A stretch of 50,911 nucleotides of DNA, taken from Micromonospora sp. MW-13. Its GTDB lineage: Bacteria; Actinomycetota; Actinomycetes; Mycobacteriales; Micromonosporaceae. Every line of letters begins with the position of its first letter. Positions within the stretch are counted from its first letter, which is position 1. The position numbers and the translations under genes were made by a program. The stretch covers positions 1-50,911 of the forward strand of contig NZ_QKKX01000088.1 in NCBI RefSeq assembly GCF_003434305.1, in the 5' to 3' direction. Shown in pieces: positions 42,265 through 50,708 of the stretch. The notes beneath the pieces are model-generated. The model searched no databases. It had not been told where the DNA came from and worked only from the letters and a program-made list of their open reading frames with translations.

Positions 42265-43308
42265 TCAGCGGGCGGCGGGCCCGGTCGCCGGCAGGCGATG
42301 GACGCTCCCGTCGACCGCCGACGCGGCCGGCTCCTCGATCGGGGTGCTCCCCTCCTCGGCCACCGCCGGGCCGGGAGCTACCGCCGCCGGCCTGCGCCGG
42401 CCGAGCAGGCCCTGCGTCACCGCGACGCCGACCAACACGACCAGCGCGCCGACCGGCTGGTGCCAGTTCAGCCGCTCGTCGAGTGCCAGCGCGCCGATCA
42501 GCACCGCGAAGACCGGGACCAGGTAGGTCACCGTGGCGGCGGTGCTCGCCCCGGCGACCCGGATGTTGCGCAGGTTGATCACGAAGGCCAGCCCGGTGCC
42601 GAGCACGCCCAGCGCGAGCACGCTGGCGAGCACCCCGACCGAGAGGCCGGTGGGCGCCGGCGGCGCCCCGGCCACCAGTGGCCCCACCACGGCGAGCTGG
42701 GCGGTCGCCAGCACGAGCTGGGCCGCCGACAACGACACCCCGGAGTGGGAACTGCCCGCGATGAACCGCTTCTGGTACGGGATGGCGACGCCGTAGCAGG
42801 CCGCCGCGCCGAGGCACATGAGCTGGCCGGTGAAGTGGGCCCCGCCGACGCCCTCCCAGACGCCGAGCACCACGAGCACCCCGACGAAGCCCAGCCCCAG
42901 CCCGACCGCGCTGCGCGACATCAGCCGCTCGGTGCGGAACACCAGCACCGCCATCGGCAGCACGATCAGCGGCGTGGTGGCGTTCCAGATCCCGGCGAGC
43001 ATCGACTCGACCCGCTGCTCGCCGTACCCGAAGAGGGTGAACGGCACGGCCACGCCGAGGGCCGCGGCCACGAAGAGATGGGCCCACACCCGGGGCTCCC
43101 GGGGCAGCCGGTCGCGCAGCAGCGGGAGCACGGCGAGCAGGGTCAGCGCCCCGGCGGCGACCCGGTAGAGGGTGAGGTGCAGCGGGTGCAGCTCCCGGAT
43201 GCCGACCTTGATGAACAGAAAGCTGGAGCCCCAGATCGCGGCCAGCGCGAGGAAGCCCGGCAGCCAGCTACGCAGCGCCGACCTGTCAGGGGTGATGTCC
43301 GCTCTCAC
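42265..43308 (-). CDS. EamA-family (DMT) transporter
   Basis: 347 residues if started at GTG 43308 (VRADITPDRSALRSW); GTG 43317 is also possible. Ten hydrophobic segments in two repeats of EamA type: LAAIWGSSFLFIKVGIRELHPLHLTLYRV opens the first and CLGAAACYGVAIPYQKRF the second; YLVPVFAVLIGALALDERL is the conserved end of the family. A hydrophilic C-terminal tail of about 50 residues. Metabolite exporter; substrate unknown. The start lies in an inverted repeat. Confidence 0.88.
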   Translation of the reverse strand: MRADITPDRSALRSWLPGFLALAAIWGSSFLFIKVGIRELHPLHLTLYRVAAGALTLLAVLPLLRDRLPREPRVWAHLFVAAALGVAVPFTLFGYGEQRVESMLAGIWNATTPLIVLPMAVLVFRTERLMSRSAVGLGLGFVGVLVVLGVWEGVGGAHFTGQLMCLGAAACYGVAIPYQKRFIAGSSHSGVSLSAAQLVLATAQLAVVGPLVAGAPPAPTGLSVGVLASVLALGVLGTGLAFVINLRNIRVAGASTAATVTYLVPVFAVLIGALALDERLNWHQPVGALVVLVGVAVTQGLLGRRRPAAVAPGPAVAEEGSTPIEEPAASAVDGSVHRLPATGPAAR

Positions 43309-43316
43309 CCCTGACA
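43284..43316. promoter_or_regulatory. 12-bp inverted repeat at the EamA start
   Basis: TGTCAGGGGTGA (43284-43295) and TCACCCCTGACA (43305-43316), perfect, with 9 nt between, spanning the first codons of the transporter. Could be an operator or an mRNA hairpin hiding the start. Confidence 0.5.
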
Positions 43317-43379
43317 CTCTGCCGGAGCCGTACGATGAAGTCCCGCGCTTTTCGGCCATCGTGTCGCCCACCACAGCAA

Positions 43380-43524
43380 CCGCATATCCACAGGCGGCGG
43401 TCGAGCTGTTCACCCTCGGCGAGTTCGACGGCTACGACACCGCCGCCGGGGCGGTCGGCGGGCACGGCTGCGGGTCGGCGCGCCGTTCCCGAGCGACTTC
43501 GACCCGGCCGAGCTGCTGCCCTGA
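43380..43524 (+). pseudogene. Probable fragment of an Uma2-like gene
   Basis: One frame reads TAYPQAAVELFTLGEFDGYD and, after a one-frame shift near 43460, a second reads ARLRVGAPFPSDFDPAELLP to a stop at 43522-43524. The ending resembles the last strand of Uma2 (DUF820) proteins. No N-terminal part is present. Low-confidence reading; it otherwise fills the 43309-43576 gap. Confidence 0.35.
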
Positions 43525-43563
43525 ACACGGCAAACGGGTCGACAACGAGGCGGCATGGTCGCG

Positions 43564-43569
43564 TAGGGT
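43564..43569 (+). promoter_or_regulatory. -10 element for a leaderless transcript
   Basis: TAGGGT ends seven bases before the GTG at 43577 and there is no ribosome site, the usual arrangement of a leaderless actinobacterial mRNA. The -35 region is weak (TCGACA at 43539, 19-nt spacing). Confidence 0.45.
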
Positions 43570-43576
43570 CGCAGCC

Positions 43577-45247
43577 GTGGGACGAATCGATGACCTCGCC
43601 GACCGGTACGTCGCCGACTGGGCGCCACTGAGCCCGATCGGCGCGACCTACGTCGGCATCGCCGGACACGACGACAAGCTGGACGACCTGTCGCCCGAGG
43701 GCTACACGGCCCGGGCCGAGCTGACCCGGCGCACCCTCGCCGACCTCGACGTCACCGAGCCCGAGTCGGAGTCGGAACGGACCGCCAAGGAGGCCATGCA
43801 GGAGCGCCTCGGCCTGGACCTCGCCCGGTACGAGGCGGGCGAGACGACCAGCGAGGTCAACGTCATCGCCAGCGGCCTGCACGACCTCCGCATGGTGTTC
43901 GACCTGATGCCGACCGGGGGCGCCGACGCGCAGGCCGACATCGCCGCCCGGCTCAACCGGTTCGCCGGCGCCCTGGAGGGCTACAAGACGACGCTGCGCG
44001 AGGCGGCGGCCGGCGGCCGGGTCAGTTCGAGGACGCAGCTCGTCGAGGTCGCCAAGCAGTGCGACGTCTGGACGGATCCGGACGGCGACAACTTCTTCCA
44101 CGGCCTGGTCGAACGGCTCGGCGCGGACGGCACGCTCGACGCCGAGCTGCGCCGGGGCGCCGCGGCGGCCACCGCGGCAACCGCCGAGTTCGGCCAGTTC
44201 CTCCGCGACGAGCTGGCCCCGGTCGGGCGGGACAAGCAGGCCGCCGGCCGGGAGCGGTACGAGCTGGCCTCGCAGTACTTCCTCGGCGCGGAGGTCGACC
44301 TCGACGAGACGTACGCCTGGGGGTTCGCCGAGCTGGCCCGGCTGGAGGCCGAGATGCGGACGGTGTCCGCGCGGATCGCCGGATCCGGCGCGAGCATCGA
44401 CGAGGCGGTCGCCGCGCTGGACGCCGACCCGGCCCGCACGATCCAGGGCAAGGAGGCGTTCCGGGACTGGATGCAGGCCCTGGCCGACAAGGCGATCGGC
44501 GAGCTGCACGGCACCCACTTCGACATCCCGGAGCAGGTCCGCCGCATCGAGTGCTGCCTCGCCCCGACCAGCGACGGGGCGATCTACTACACCGGCCCGA
44601 GCGAGGACTTCTCCCGTCCCGGGCGGATGTGGTGGGCGGTGCCGCAGGGCGTGACCGACTTTTCCACCTGGCGCGAGGTGACCACCGTCTACCACGAGGG
44701 CGTCCCGGGCCACCATCTCCAGGTCGCGCAGACCGCCGTGCGGGCCGACCTGCTCAACCGTTGGCAGCGGCTGCTCTGCTGGGTCTCCGGGCACGGCGAG
44801 GGCTGGGCGCTCTACTCGGAGCGGCTGATGGACGAGCTGGGCTACCTGGAGGACCCGGGCGACAAGCTCGGCATGCTCGACGGGCAGGCGTTCCGGGCCG
44901 CCCGGGTGATCGTCGACATCGGCATGCACCTGGAGCTGGAGATCCCGAAGGACAACCCGTTCGGCTTCCACCCCGGCGAGCGGTGGACCCCGGAGCTGGG
45001 CTGGGAGTTCATGCGGGCGCACTGCCGGGTGCCGGACGAGAACCTGCGCTTCGAGCTGAACCGCTACCTCGGCTGGCCGGGACAGGCCCCCTCGTACAAG
45101 GTGGGCGAGCGGATCTGGCTCCAGGCCCGGGAGGACGCGAAGGCGCGCAAGGGTGCCGACTTCGACCTCCGGGAGTTCCACCGGCAGGCGCTGGACCTCG
45201 GGGCACTGGGGCTCGACCCGCTGCGCCGGGCGCTGGCCCGGATCTGA
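43577..45247 (+). CDS. DUF885 family protein (metallopeptidase-like)
   Basis: 556 residues from GTG 43577 (GRIDDLADRYVADWAPLSPI). The DUF885 hallmark YHEGVPGHHLQ, an HExxxGHH zinc-binding motif, is near residue 373, and HGEGWALYSERLMDELGYL is the second conserved box supplying the Glu ligand. Other family sequences: GAIYYTGPSEDFSRPGRMWW and RYLGWPGQAPSYKVGER. No signal peptide, so cytoplasmic. Related to carboxypeptidase-type zinc enzymes; the substrate is unknown. Complete length. Confidence 0.88.
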   Translation: MGRIDDLADRYVADWAPLSPIGATYVGIAGHDDKLDDLSPEGYTARAELTRRTLADLDVTEPESESERTAKEAMQERLGLDLARYEAGETTSEVNVIASGLHDLRMVFDLMPTGGADAQADIAARLNRFAGALEGYKTTLREAAAGGRVSSRTQLVEVAKQCDVWTDPDGDNFFHGLVERLGADGTLDAELRRGAAAATAATAEFGQFLRDELAPVGRDKQAAGRERYELASQYFLGAEVDLDETYAWGFAELARLEAEMRTVSARIAGSGASIDEAVAALDADPARTIQGKEAFRDWMQALADKAIGELHGTHFDIPEQVRRIECCLAPTSDGAIYYTGPSEDFSRPGRMWWAVPQGVTDFSTWREVTTVYHEGVPGHHLQVAQTAVRADLLNRWQRLLCWVSGHGEGWALYSERLMDELGYLEDPGDKLGMLDGQAFRAARVIVDIGMHLELEIPKDNPFGFHPGERWTPELGWEFMRAHCRVPDENLRFELNRYLGWPGQAPSYKVGERIWLQAREDAKARKGADFDLREFHRQALDLGALGLDPLRRALARI

Positions 45248-45254
45248 GGCGACG

Positions 45255-45300
45255 GCGACGGCCGGGAACCGGGGCGGACCCCCGGGCTCCCGGCCGTCGC
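45255..45300. terminator. Bidirectional hairpin terminator
   Basis: Perfect 13-bp stem (45255-45267 with 45288-45300) between convergent genes. Confidence 0.65.
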
Positions 45301-45348
45301 ATGTTCACCGGCCATGCCGGCCGCTGATTCTCGGCCGGCGTGGCCGCG

Positions 45349-46956
45349 TCAGGCCAGGCTCAGCTTGAGTTCCGGCTCCCCGGTCAGGACGTCGCTGTCG
45401 ACGTACGCCAGATCGATGACCGGGTCGGTGAAGGTGATCGGAATCGGCGAGGTGACCGGGATGCCGTCCGGGAACGGCAGGTCAGGGGTGAGGGTGATCT
45501 TGATGCCGAGCAGCCGCCCGACGAACCGGGTGGCGTAGAAGACCACGTCGCCCTGGACGGTCAGCCGGTCGGTGACGTACCGCATGGTCTTCCCGCCCGG
45601 GCCGTCGGCCTGGAGCAGGAAGTCGTCGGTGACGGACTTGGCCATGCTGAACTTCAGCGTCCTGAGCTTGCCCGCGCCGGTGTCCAGCTCGACGATCCCC
45701 TCGAACCGCAGCCCGGTCATGGTGACCTTGGAGCCGGTGAGCTTCGACGGTTCCGCCGCGACCCGGGGCTGACCGGGTTCGGCGGCGATCCGGGGCAGCG
45801 GCTTGCCGGCCTCGACCTCGCCCGGCCCGGGGGTGGCGCAACCGGGGCCGTCCGGACCCGGCTTGCCGGTGCCGGCCGAGGCGTCCGGGGTCGGCCTGGC
45901 CGACGAGGTCGGCCCGCGGGTCGGGGTGACGGTCGCTGTGGGACTGGCCCCTGCCGGCGCTCTGGCCCCCGCCGTCGCCCCGTCCGTCCCGCCGGTCGCC
46001 GGCCCGTCGTCGCCGCCGGTGAGCAGGTCGCCGATGCCGTCGATGATGTCGGTGATCGGGTTGCCGCCCGGCGTCTTCCCCGGGCCAGGGCTCGGGGTGG
46101 GGCTGGAACTGGGGCTCTCGCCGGCCGGGCGGGACGCCGACGGCCTCGGCGCGGCCGGGCTCGTGCTCGAATGCGACGGGGTGAGGCAGGGGACGGCCGG
46201 GGCGGCCCGCACGGGGCTCTGGTCGCGCAGTGCAAGGACCCCTGCGGCCGAGACACTGAGCAGCACCAGGGTGACCGCGAGCAGCTTCGGGTCCCGGTAC
46301 GGGCCGCCCTGCGGCCGGCCGTCCGGCCCGACCGTCGGCAGCACCTGGGTGCTGTCGTGGTCCTGGTCGGCGGGCAACGGCTCGCGCAGCGGGTTGCGGG
46401 GCCGGGGCAGGGTGTCGGTGAGCGGACCGGTGACGTCCTCGCCGGGCTCCGACCGGGGCATCAGCTCGTCGACGAGCGCCGGCTCGTCGTCGCGCTCGCC
46501 CGCGTCGTCGGGCTGGGCGACCGGCTCCGGCTCGGCCGGGGCGGGGGCCGGCTCGGTGGCCGGCCGGCGGGACGGCACCCAGGCGAAGCCGAGGGCGCTG
46601 CCGACCATGCCGAGCAGCAGGCCGATGAAGAAGCCGCCGAGGTTGACCCCGATGAGCGAGAAGACGGCGGTGACGGCACCGACGATCGCGTAGAACATCC
46701 GCTGCTGGGGGGTGAACCACATCAGCATCCCGCAGGCCACCAGGATGACCGGGATCAGCCAGGACAGGAAGCCGGTCGGCCCCATCTGGAAGGTGAGGCC
46801 GCTGAGGCTCATCTGGGTGGTGGAGAAGATCTCCACCCCGGCCAGCGCGGTGAACAGCCCACCCCAGAAGGGTCGGCTCCGTCGCCAGCGGCGGAAGCCG
46901 CGCCACGCCTGACTGAGCCTGCCCGGCTGGGCGTGCTGCGGGTTGGCGGTCGTCAC
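45349..46956 (-). CDS. DUF6114 membrane protein with long linker and C-terminal domain
   Basis: GTG 46956 with GGAGGAG upstream; 535 residues. N-terminus (residues 1-130): four hydrophobic segments (FWGGLFTALAGVEIFS, FLSWLIPVILVACGMLMWF, MFYAIVGAVTAVFSLIGV, FFIGLLLGMVGSALGFAW), the DUF6114 module. Then a Pro/Glu/Asp-rich cytoplasmic-type linker, a fifth TM (LLAVTLVLLSVSAAGVL), and a Ser/Thr/Pro-rich stretch. A C-terminal beta domain follows (VTMTGLRFEGIVELDTGAGKLRTLKFSMA to the end) that resembles the DUF6230 partner. Follows the DUF6230 gene; the two families co-occur in actinobacteria. Function unknown. Confidence 0.8.
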   Translation of the reverse strand: MTTANPQHAQPGRLSQAWRGFRRWRRSRPFWGGLFTALAGVEIFSTTQMSLSGLTFQMGPTGFLSWLIPVILVACGMLMWFTPQQRMFYAIVGAVTAVFSLIGVNLGGFFIGLLLGMVGSALGFAWVPSRRPATEPAPAPAEPEPVAQPDDAGERDDEPALVDELMPRSEPGEDVTGPLTDTLPRPRNPLREPLPADQDHDSTQVLPTVGPDGRPQGGPYRDPKLLAVTLVLLSVSAAGVLALRDQSPVRAAPAVPCLTPSHSSTSPAAPRPSASRPAGESPSSSPTPSPGPGKTPGGNPITDIIDGIGDLLTGGDDGPATGGTDGATAGARAPAGASPTATVTPTRGPTSSARPTPDASAGTGKPGPDGPGCATPGPGEVEAGKPLPRIAAEPGQPRVAAEPSKLTGSKVTMTGLRFEGIVELDTGAGKLRTLKFSMAKSVTDDFLLQADGPGGKTMRYVTDRLTVQGDVVFYATRFVGRLLGIKITLTPDLPFPDGIPVTSPIPITFTDPVIDLAYVDSDVLTGEPELKLSLA

Positions 46957-46995
46957 GTACTCCTCCTGGCGGTGCTCACTGGTCACGAGGCAGGG

Positions 46996-47031
46996 CCGAG
47001 GCCCGTGGAGGACGCCCTCCACGGGCCTCGG
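46996..47031 (-). terminator. 16-bp hairpin between the DUF6230 and DUF6114 genes
   Basis: Perfect 16-bp stem (46996-47011 with 47016-47031) and loop ACGC, seven bases after the DUF6230 stop. It would limit readthrough so that the secreted protein is made in excess. Confidence 0.75.
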
Positions 47032-47038
47032 GGGTGGC

Positions 47039-47641
47039 TCAGAAGCACTCCTTGGCACCGGCGCCCATATTGATCTTGAGCTTCAGCCCGTTCAGGGTGA
47101 AGATCGCGGCGCTGGTGGAGCGGGCCACCTGTTCGAGACCGGTGATCGTGACGTGGTCGGCGCTCTGCCCGAAGGACTTGGCGGTGGCGTTGGCGTTCAG
47201 GTCGGTGGCGTCCCGGCCGATCTTGATGTTCTTGAACTCCGCGTCGCCGCCGAGGGATTCCATGTCGATCAGCAGGCCCTCGGCGGTGGCCGGCTTGCCG
47301 CCGCCACCGGCGTTGATGGTGAGCACGATCGGCAGGTCGGGCACCTTCACCGACTGGCAGAGGTCGTAGAGCTTGGCGCTGGTGATCTCGGAGACGGCCA
47401 CCGGGTGGGCCGTGCCGTCCTTCTCCTTGACGAACCCGCCGTACTGCTTGAAGCCGTCGCCCTCCAGCTTCGAGGCCCCGACCTTGAAGGTCTGGCCGGA
47501 GACGGCGAACGACGCCGCGATCGCGCCGTTGGCCATGCCGAACACGATGGCGCCGGCAACGGCGGTCGCCGGCACCATCATCGCGGCGAACCGCCGCCAA
47601 CGGGTACCGCCCTGCGACAGACGGTCTTCCGATTCCTTCAC
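47039..47641 (-). CDS. DUF6230 family secreted protein
   Basis: GTG 47641 has AGGAGG directly upstream, which rules out the longer frame. 200 residues: a basic N-terminus, then a hydrophobic signal/anchor (MMVPATAVAGAIVFGMANGAIAA). The mature part is a beta-rich domain (FAVSGQTFKVGASKLEGDGFKQYG, EITSAKLYDLCQSV, AEFKNIKIGRDATDLNANATA). Two cysteines. Homologues were formerly mislabelled cholesterol esterase; no hydrolase motif is present. Surface-exposed; function unknown. Confidence 0.85.
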   Translation of the reverse strand: MKESEDRLSQGGTRWRRFAAMMVPATAVAGAIVFGMANGAIAASFAVSGQTFKVGASKLEGDGFKQYGGFVKEKDGTAHPVAVSEITSAKLYDLCQSVKVPDLPIVLTINAGGGGKPATAEGLLIDMESLGGDAEFKNIKIGRDATDLNANATAKSFGQSADHVTITGLEQVARSTSAAIFTLNGLKLKINMGAGAKECF

Positions 47642-48178
47642 GGGTCCTCCTAGGACGGGGATCACCGAGCCCGGGGCGGCTCGGGACAGGAAAGCTGCGG
47701 TGTGGTGTTGCCGCGGGCCGCCGTGCTCGGCGGACGGCGCGGGCTGCGGATTGGATGCTCTCGCGGAAGCGACCTGGCTCACAAGACCCGCGCTACTGAC
47801 CGGTAACCATCCGGCGCCACCAAGATCGCGACTGGTCACCAACGGTCAGCGCCCGCCAGGTCCGACCGCCGGACAAAACGGGCAGAGCACACAAGCCATC
47901 GATCGATGTCTCACGTGGGGTAGTTGTGATACCCGTCGGTAACTTTTTGGTAACGGGGCCCTGAAAAGACGCTGAGGATGATCCATCGATCCCCCGTACG
48001 GCCGACCGGGTCACGCCCGGGCCCCGATCGGTCCGCGCGGCGCACACCCGGTGCGTCGGGCGTCGACACCCTGCGCGGACGTGGCCGGGGCGCAGACTGC
48101 CGGACCGCCCGGGCGTTGGCTACCGTAGGTGTCCTCCGGGTGGGGACACCCAAGTGGTACGTACCGATCGAGGTTGCT
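47642..48178. other. Divergent non-coding region with GGTAAC repeats
   Basis: 537 bases without a convincing gene between the DUF6230 and VanW genes. Contains GGTAAC at 47802-47807, 47938-47943 and 47949-47954 (the last two 11 bases apart across a T5 run), a CATCGATCGATG palindrome at 47897-47908, and a CACGTG. Much less GC-biased than the coding sequence around 47935-47955. Confidence 0.6.
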
Positions 48179-49990
48179 GTGACTGTGTACGGCGAAACAC
48201 TGCCGCCCGCCGACGACCGGCCGACCGTCAAGGTGACCGCGGTGAGCTGGCCGCACGACGAGCCGGAGCCCGCTGCGGCAACCGCCCCCGGCGGCGGCCC
48301 GGGCCCCCGGTCCCGGCGGCTGCGGATCCTGCTCGCCGCAGGCGTCACCACGGCGGTCCTGGGCACCGTGGCCGGCGTCGGCGCGTACGCCTACGCCGGC
48401 GACGTCCCGCGCGGCACGAGCGTCCTCGGCACCGAACTCGGCGGGCGCAGCCGCACCGACGCGGTCCGGGACCTGCGCACGGAGCTGGACCGGGCCGGCA
48501 CGCTGAGCACCCCGCTGCGGATGACCGTCGGCGAGCGAACCGTCGAGCTGAAGCCCGCCGACGTGGGCCTCACGGTGGACGTCGAGGCCACCGTCGACGC
48601 CGCCGCCCGGGCGCAGGCCCACCCGGTGAGCCGCCTCGTCGGGTCCCGCACCGTCGCGCCGGTGGTAACCGTCGACGCCGCCCGGCTCGACGCCGCCCTG
48701 CGCAAGGCCGCCGGCGACCAGACCCGCGAGTGGACCGTTCCGGCGATCATCTTCACCGGCACGACCCCGAAGCCGGTCCGTCCGAAGCCCGGCCTCGCGC
48801 TCGACCCGCAGCGCTCGGCCCAGGCCGTCCGGGACGGCTGGCTCTCCGGCCAGCCGGTGGCCATCCCGCTGGTGGAGACCCTGCCGGCGACGACCGACGA
48901 GGAGGTCAGCCGGCTCGTCACCGAGCTGGCCCGCCCCGCCGTCGCCGCCCCGGTGACGCTTCGCACGCCCAAGGGCACGGTCACCATCCCGCCCACCGCC
49001 ATCGCCCGGAGCCTGCGCTTCACCGCCGACGACCGCGGGAAGCTCACCCCCCGAATCGACGTGAAGCGGCTGCGCTCCGCCCTCGGCGACAAGCTGGCCG
49101 CCATCGAGGTGGAACCCCGCGACGCCCGGATGACCGTGACCGGCGGCCGGCCGACGCCGGTCGACGGCCGGCCCGGCCAGCAGCTCGACCCGACCGCGCT
49201 CGGCCACGACCTGCTCGCCGTGCTGCCCCGCGCCGACGACCGAACGGTCACCGGCCAGCTCAAGGAGACCCAGCCGGAGGTGACCACGGCGAAGTTGGCC
49301 GGCCTCGGCATCAAGGAACGGGTGTCCCGCTTCACCACCCGGTTCACCGGCGGACTCTCCTCGCCCCGAAGTCAGAACATCGTGCAGGTGGCCAAGGAGG
49401 TCGACGGCACGGTCGTGCTGCCCGGCGAGACGTTCTCGCTCAACGGTCACACCGGCGAGCGCGGCTACGACCAGGGCTACCAGGATGCCCCGGTGATCCT
49501 CGACGGCAAGCTCGTCCCCGGCGTGGGCGGCGGCGTCTCCCAGTTCACCACGACGCTGTTCAACGCCACCTACTACGCCGGGCTGGAGGACGTCGAGCAC
49601 AAGCCGCACTCGTACTGGTTCAGCCGGTACCCGGCGGTCATCGAGTCGACGATCTTCTGGCCGAACCTCGACTTCAAGTTCCGCAACAACACCCCGTACG
49701 GCGTCCTCATCGACACCTCGTACACCGCCGGCTCGGTGACCGTGTCGATCTGGAGCACGAAGATCTACGACAGCGTCAAGACCGAGTACGGGCCCCGCCG
49801 GGACATCACCAGCCCGAAGACCATCCACCTGGAAGCCGGCCCGTCGTGCATCTCCAGCAACGGCATCGACGGCTTCACCCAGGACGCCTTCCGGATCATC
49901 AAAAAGGACGGCAAGGTGCTCAAGCGGGAGAAGTTCACCTGGCGGTACCTGGCCGAGCCCCGCTACGTCTGCGGTCCCGCCGGCGGCTGA
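48179..49990 (+). CDS. VanW-family protein with peptidoglycan-binding-like domains
   Basis: GTG 48179 (five bases after GAGG), 603 residues. A cytoplasmic N-terminus of about 40 residues, one TM (LRILLAAGVTTAVLGTVAGVGAYAY), then two repeated PG_binding_4-type domains (YAGDVPRGTSVLGTELGGRS, and from about residue 210). The C-terminal VanW domain has RFTTRFTGGLSSPRSQNIVQ, VLPGETFSLNGHTG, PGVGGGVSQFTTTLFNAT and HSYWFSRYPAV. Extracellular, membrane anchored; VanW homologues accompany cell-wall and vancomycin-resistance genes, but no such genes are here. Role in wall metabolism inferred. Confidence 0.9.
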   Translation: MTVYGETLPPADDRPTVKVTAVSWPHDEPEPAAATAPGGGPGPRSRRLRILLAAGVTTAVLGTVAGVGAYAYAGDVPRGTSVLGTELGGRSRTDAVRDLRTELDRAGTLSTPLRMTVGERTVELKPADVGLTVDVEATVDAAARAQAHPVSRLVGSRTVAPVVTVDAARLDAALRKAAGDQTREWTVPAIIFTGTTPKPVRPKPGLALDPQRSAQAVRDGWLSGQPVAIPLVETLPATTDEEVSRLVTELARPAVAAPVTLRTPKGTVTIPPTAIARSLRFTADDRGKLTPRIDVKRLRSALGDKLAAIEVEPRDARMTVTGGRPTPVDGRPGQQLDPTALGHDLLAVLPRADDRTVTGQLKETQPEVTTAKLAGLGIKERVSRFTTRFTGGLSSPRSQNIVQVAKEVDGTVVLPGETFSLNGHTGERGYDQGYQDAPVILDGKLVPGVGGGVSQFTTTLFNATYYAGLEDVEHKPHSYWFSRYPAVIESTIFWPNLDFKFRNNTPYGVLIDTSYTAGSVTVSIWSTKIYDSVKTEYGPRRDITSPKTIHLEAGPSCISSNGIDGFTQDAFRIIKKDGKVLKREKFTWRYLAEPRYVCGPAGG

Positions 49991-50011
49991 GCGCCCGTCG
50001 GGCCCGAGCAC

Positions 50012-50048
50012 GGAACTTCCCCGCCGGCAACGCCGGTGGGGCAGTTCC
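50012..50048. terminator. Bidirectional hairpin terminator
   Basis: GGAACT and CCCCGCCGGC pair with GCCGGTGGGG and AGTTCC around an AAC loop, with two mismatches, between convergent genes. Confidence 0.6.
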
Positions 50049-50081
50049 ATCGGGTACGCGGAACACCGCCCCGGCGGTCGC

Positions 50082-50708
50082 TCAGGGCCGCGCCCCGGCC
50101 AACCCCTGGCGTACGCCGTCCGCGTCGCGGTCCGTGCCGTAGACGGGGGTGTCCGGCTGCTGCCGCCAGCTCTCGTCGAGGGTGCCGGCGTCCACCGGGT
50201 CGAAGCCGAGGGCGTCGACCAGCTCCATCACGATCCGCTTGGCCTCGGCGTCGTCGCCGGCCACCGGGAGGGCGATCCGATCGGCCGAGCCGGCCGGTCG
50301 CCCGTTCTCCAGCAGGTGCTGTGCCAGGATGTTGTTGAACGTCTTGACCACCCGGGCGCCCTTGAGGTGCTCGGCGGTCCAGCGGCTGGAGCTGAGGCTG
50401 CGGTCCAGCAGTTCGGCGATGTCCCCGTCCCGCTGGGAGTAGTAGTTGTCGGCGTCGACGACGACCTTGCCCTCGAAGAGTTCCGCCGGAAGCGCCGGCA
50501 CCGCCAGCAGCGGGATCGCGAGCACCACCAGCTCGGCCTGGTCGACAGCCTGTTCCACGGTGCCCGCGGTCGCGCCGGTCTCCTGGGTCAGCTCGGTGAG
50601 GGACGCCGGCCCGCGCGAATTGGCCACGGTCACGTCGTGACCGAGGGCCCGCAGCCGCCGGGTGAGTGTGCCACCGATGTGCCCCGATCCGATGATTCCG
50701 ATCTTCAT
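50082..50708 (-). CDS. NADP/F420-type reductase, NAD(P)-binding
   Basis: ATG 50708, with AGGAG six bases upstream, is preferred to the longer frame. 208 residues: Rossmann motif MKIGIIGSGHIGGTLTRRL and the NADP-specific loop VTVANSRGPASL. Then VVLAIPLLAVPALP, VVVDADNYYSQRDG and VVKTFNNILAQHLLENGRP, the pattern of the NADPH-dependent F420 reductase-like family (NADP oxidoreductase coenzyme F420-dependent). Probably a small soluble hydride-transfer enzyme; cofactor partner unproven. The last 200 bases of the window upstream of it show no further gene. Confidence 0.85.
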   Translation of the reverse strand: MKIGIIGSGHIGGTLTRRLRALGHDVTVANSRGPASLTELTQETGATAGTVEQAVDQAELVVLAIPLLAVPALPAELFEGKVVVDADNYYSQRDGDIAELLDRSLSSSRWTAEHLKGARVVKTFNNILAQHLLENGRPAGSADRIALPVAGDDAEAKRIVMELVDALGFDPVDAGTLDESWRQQPDTPVYGTDRDADGVRQGLAGARP

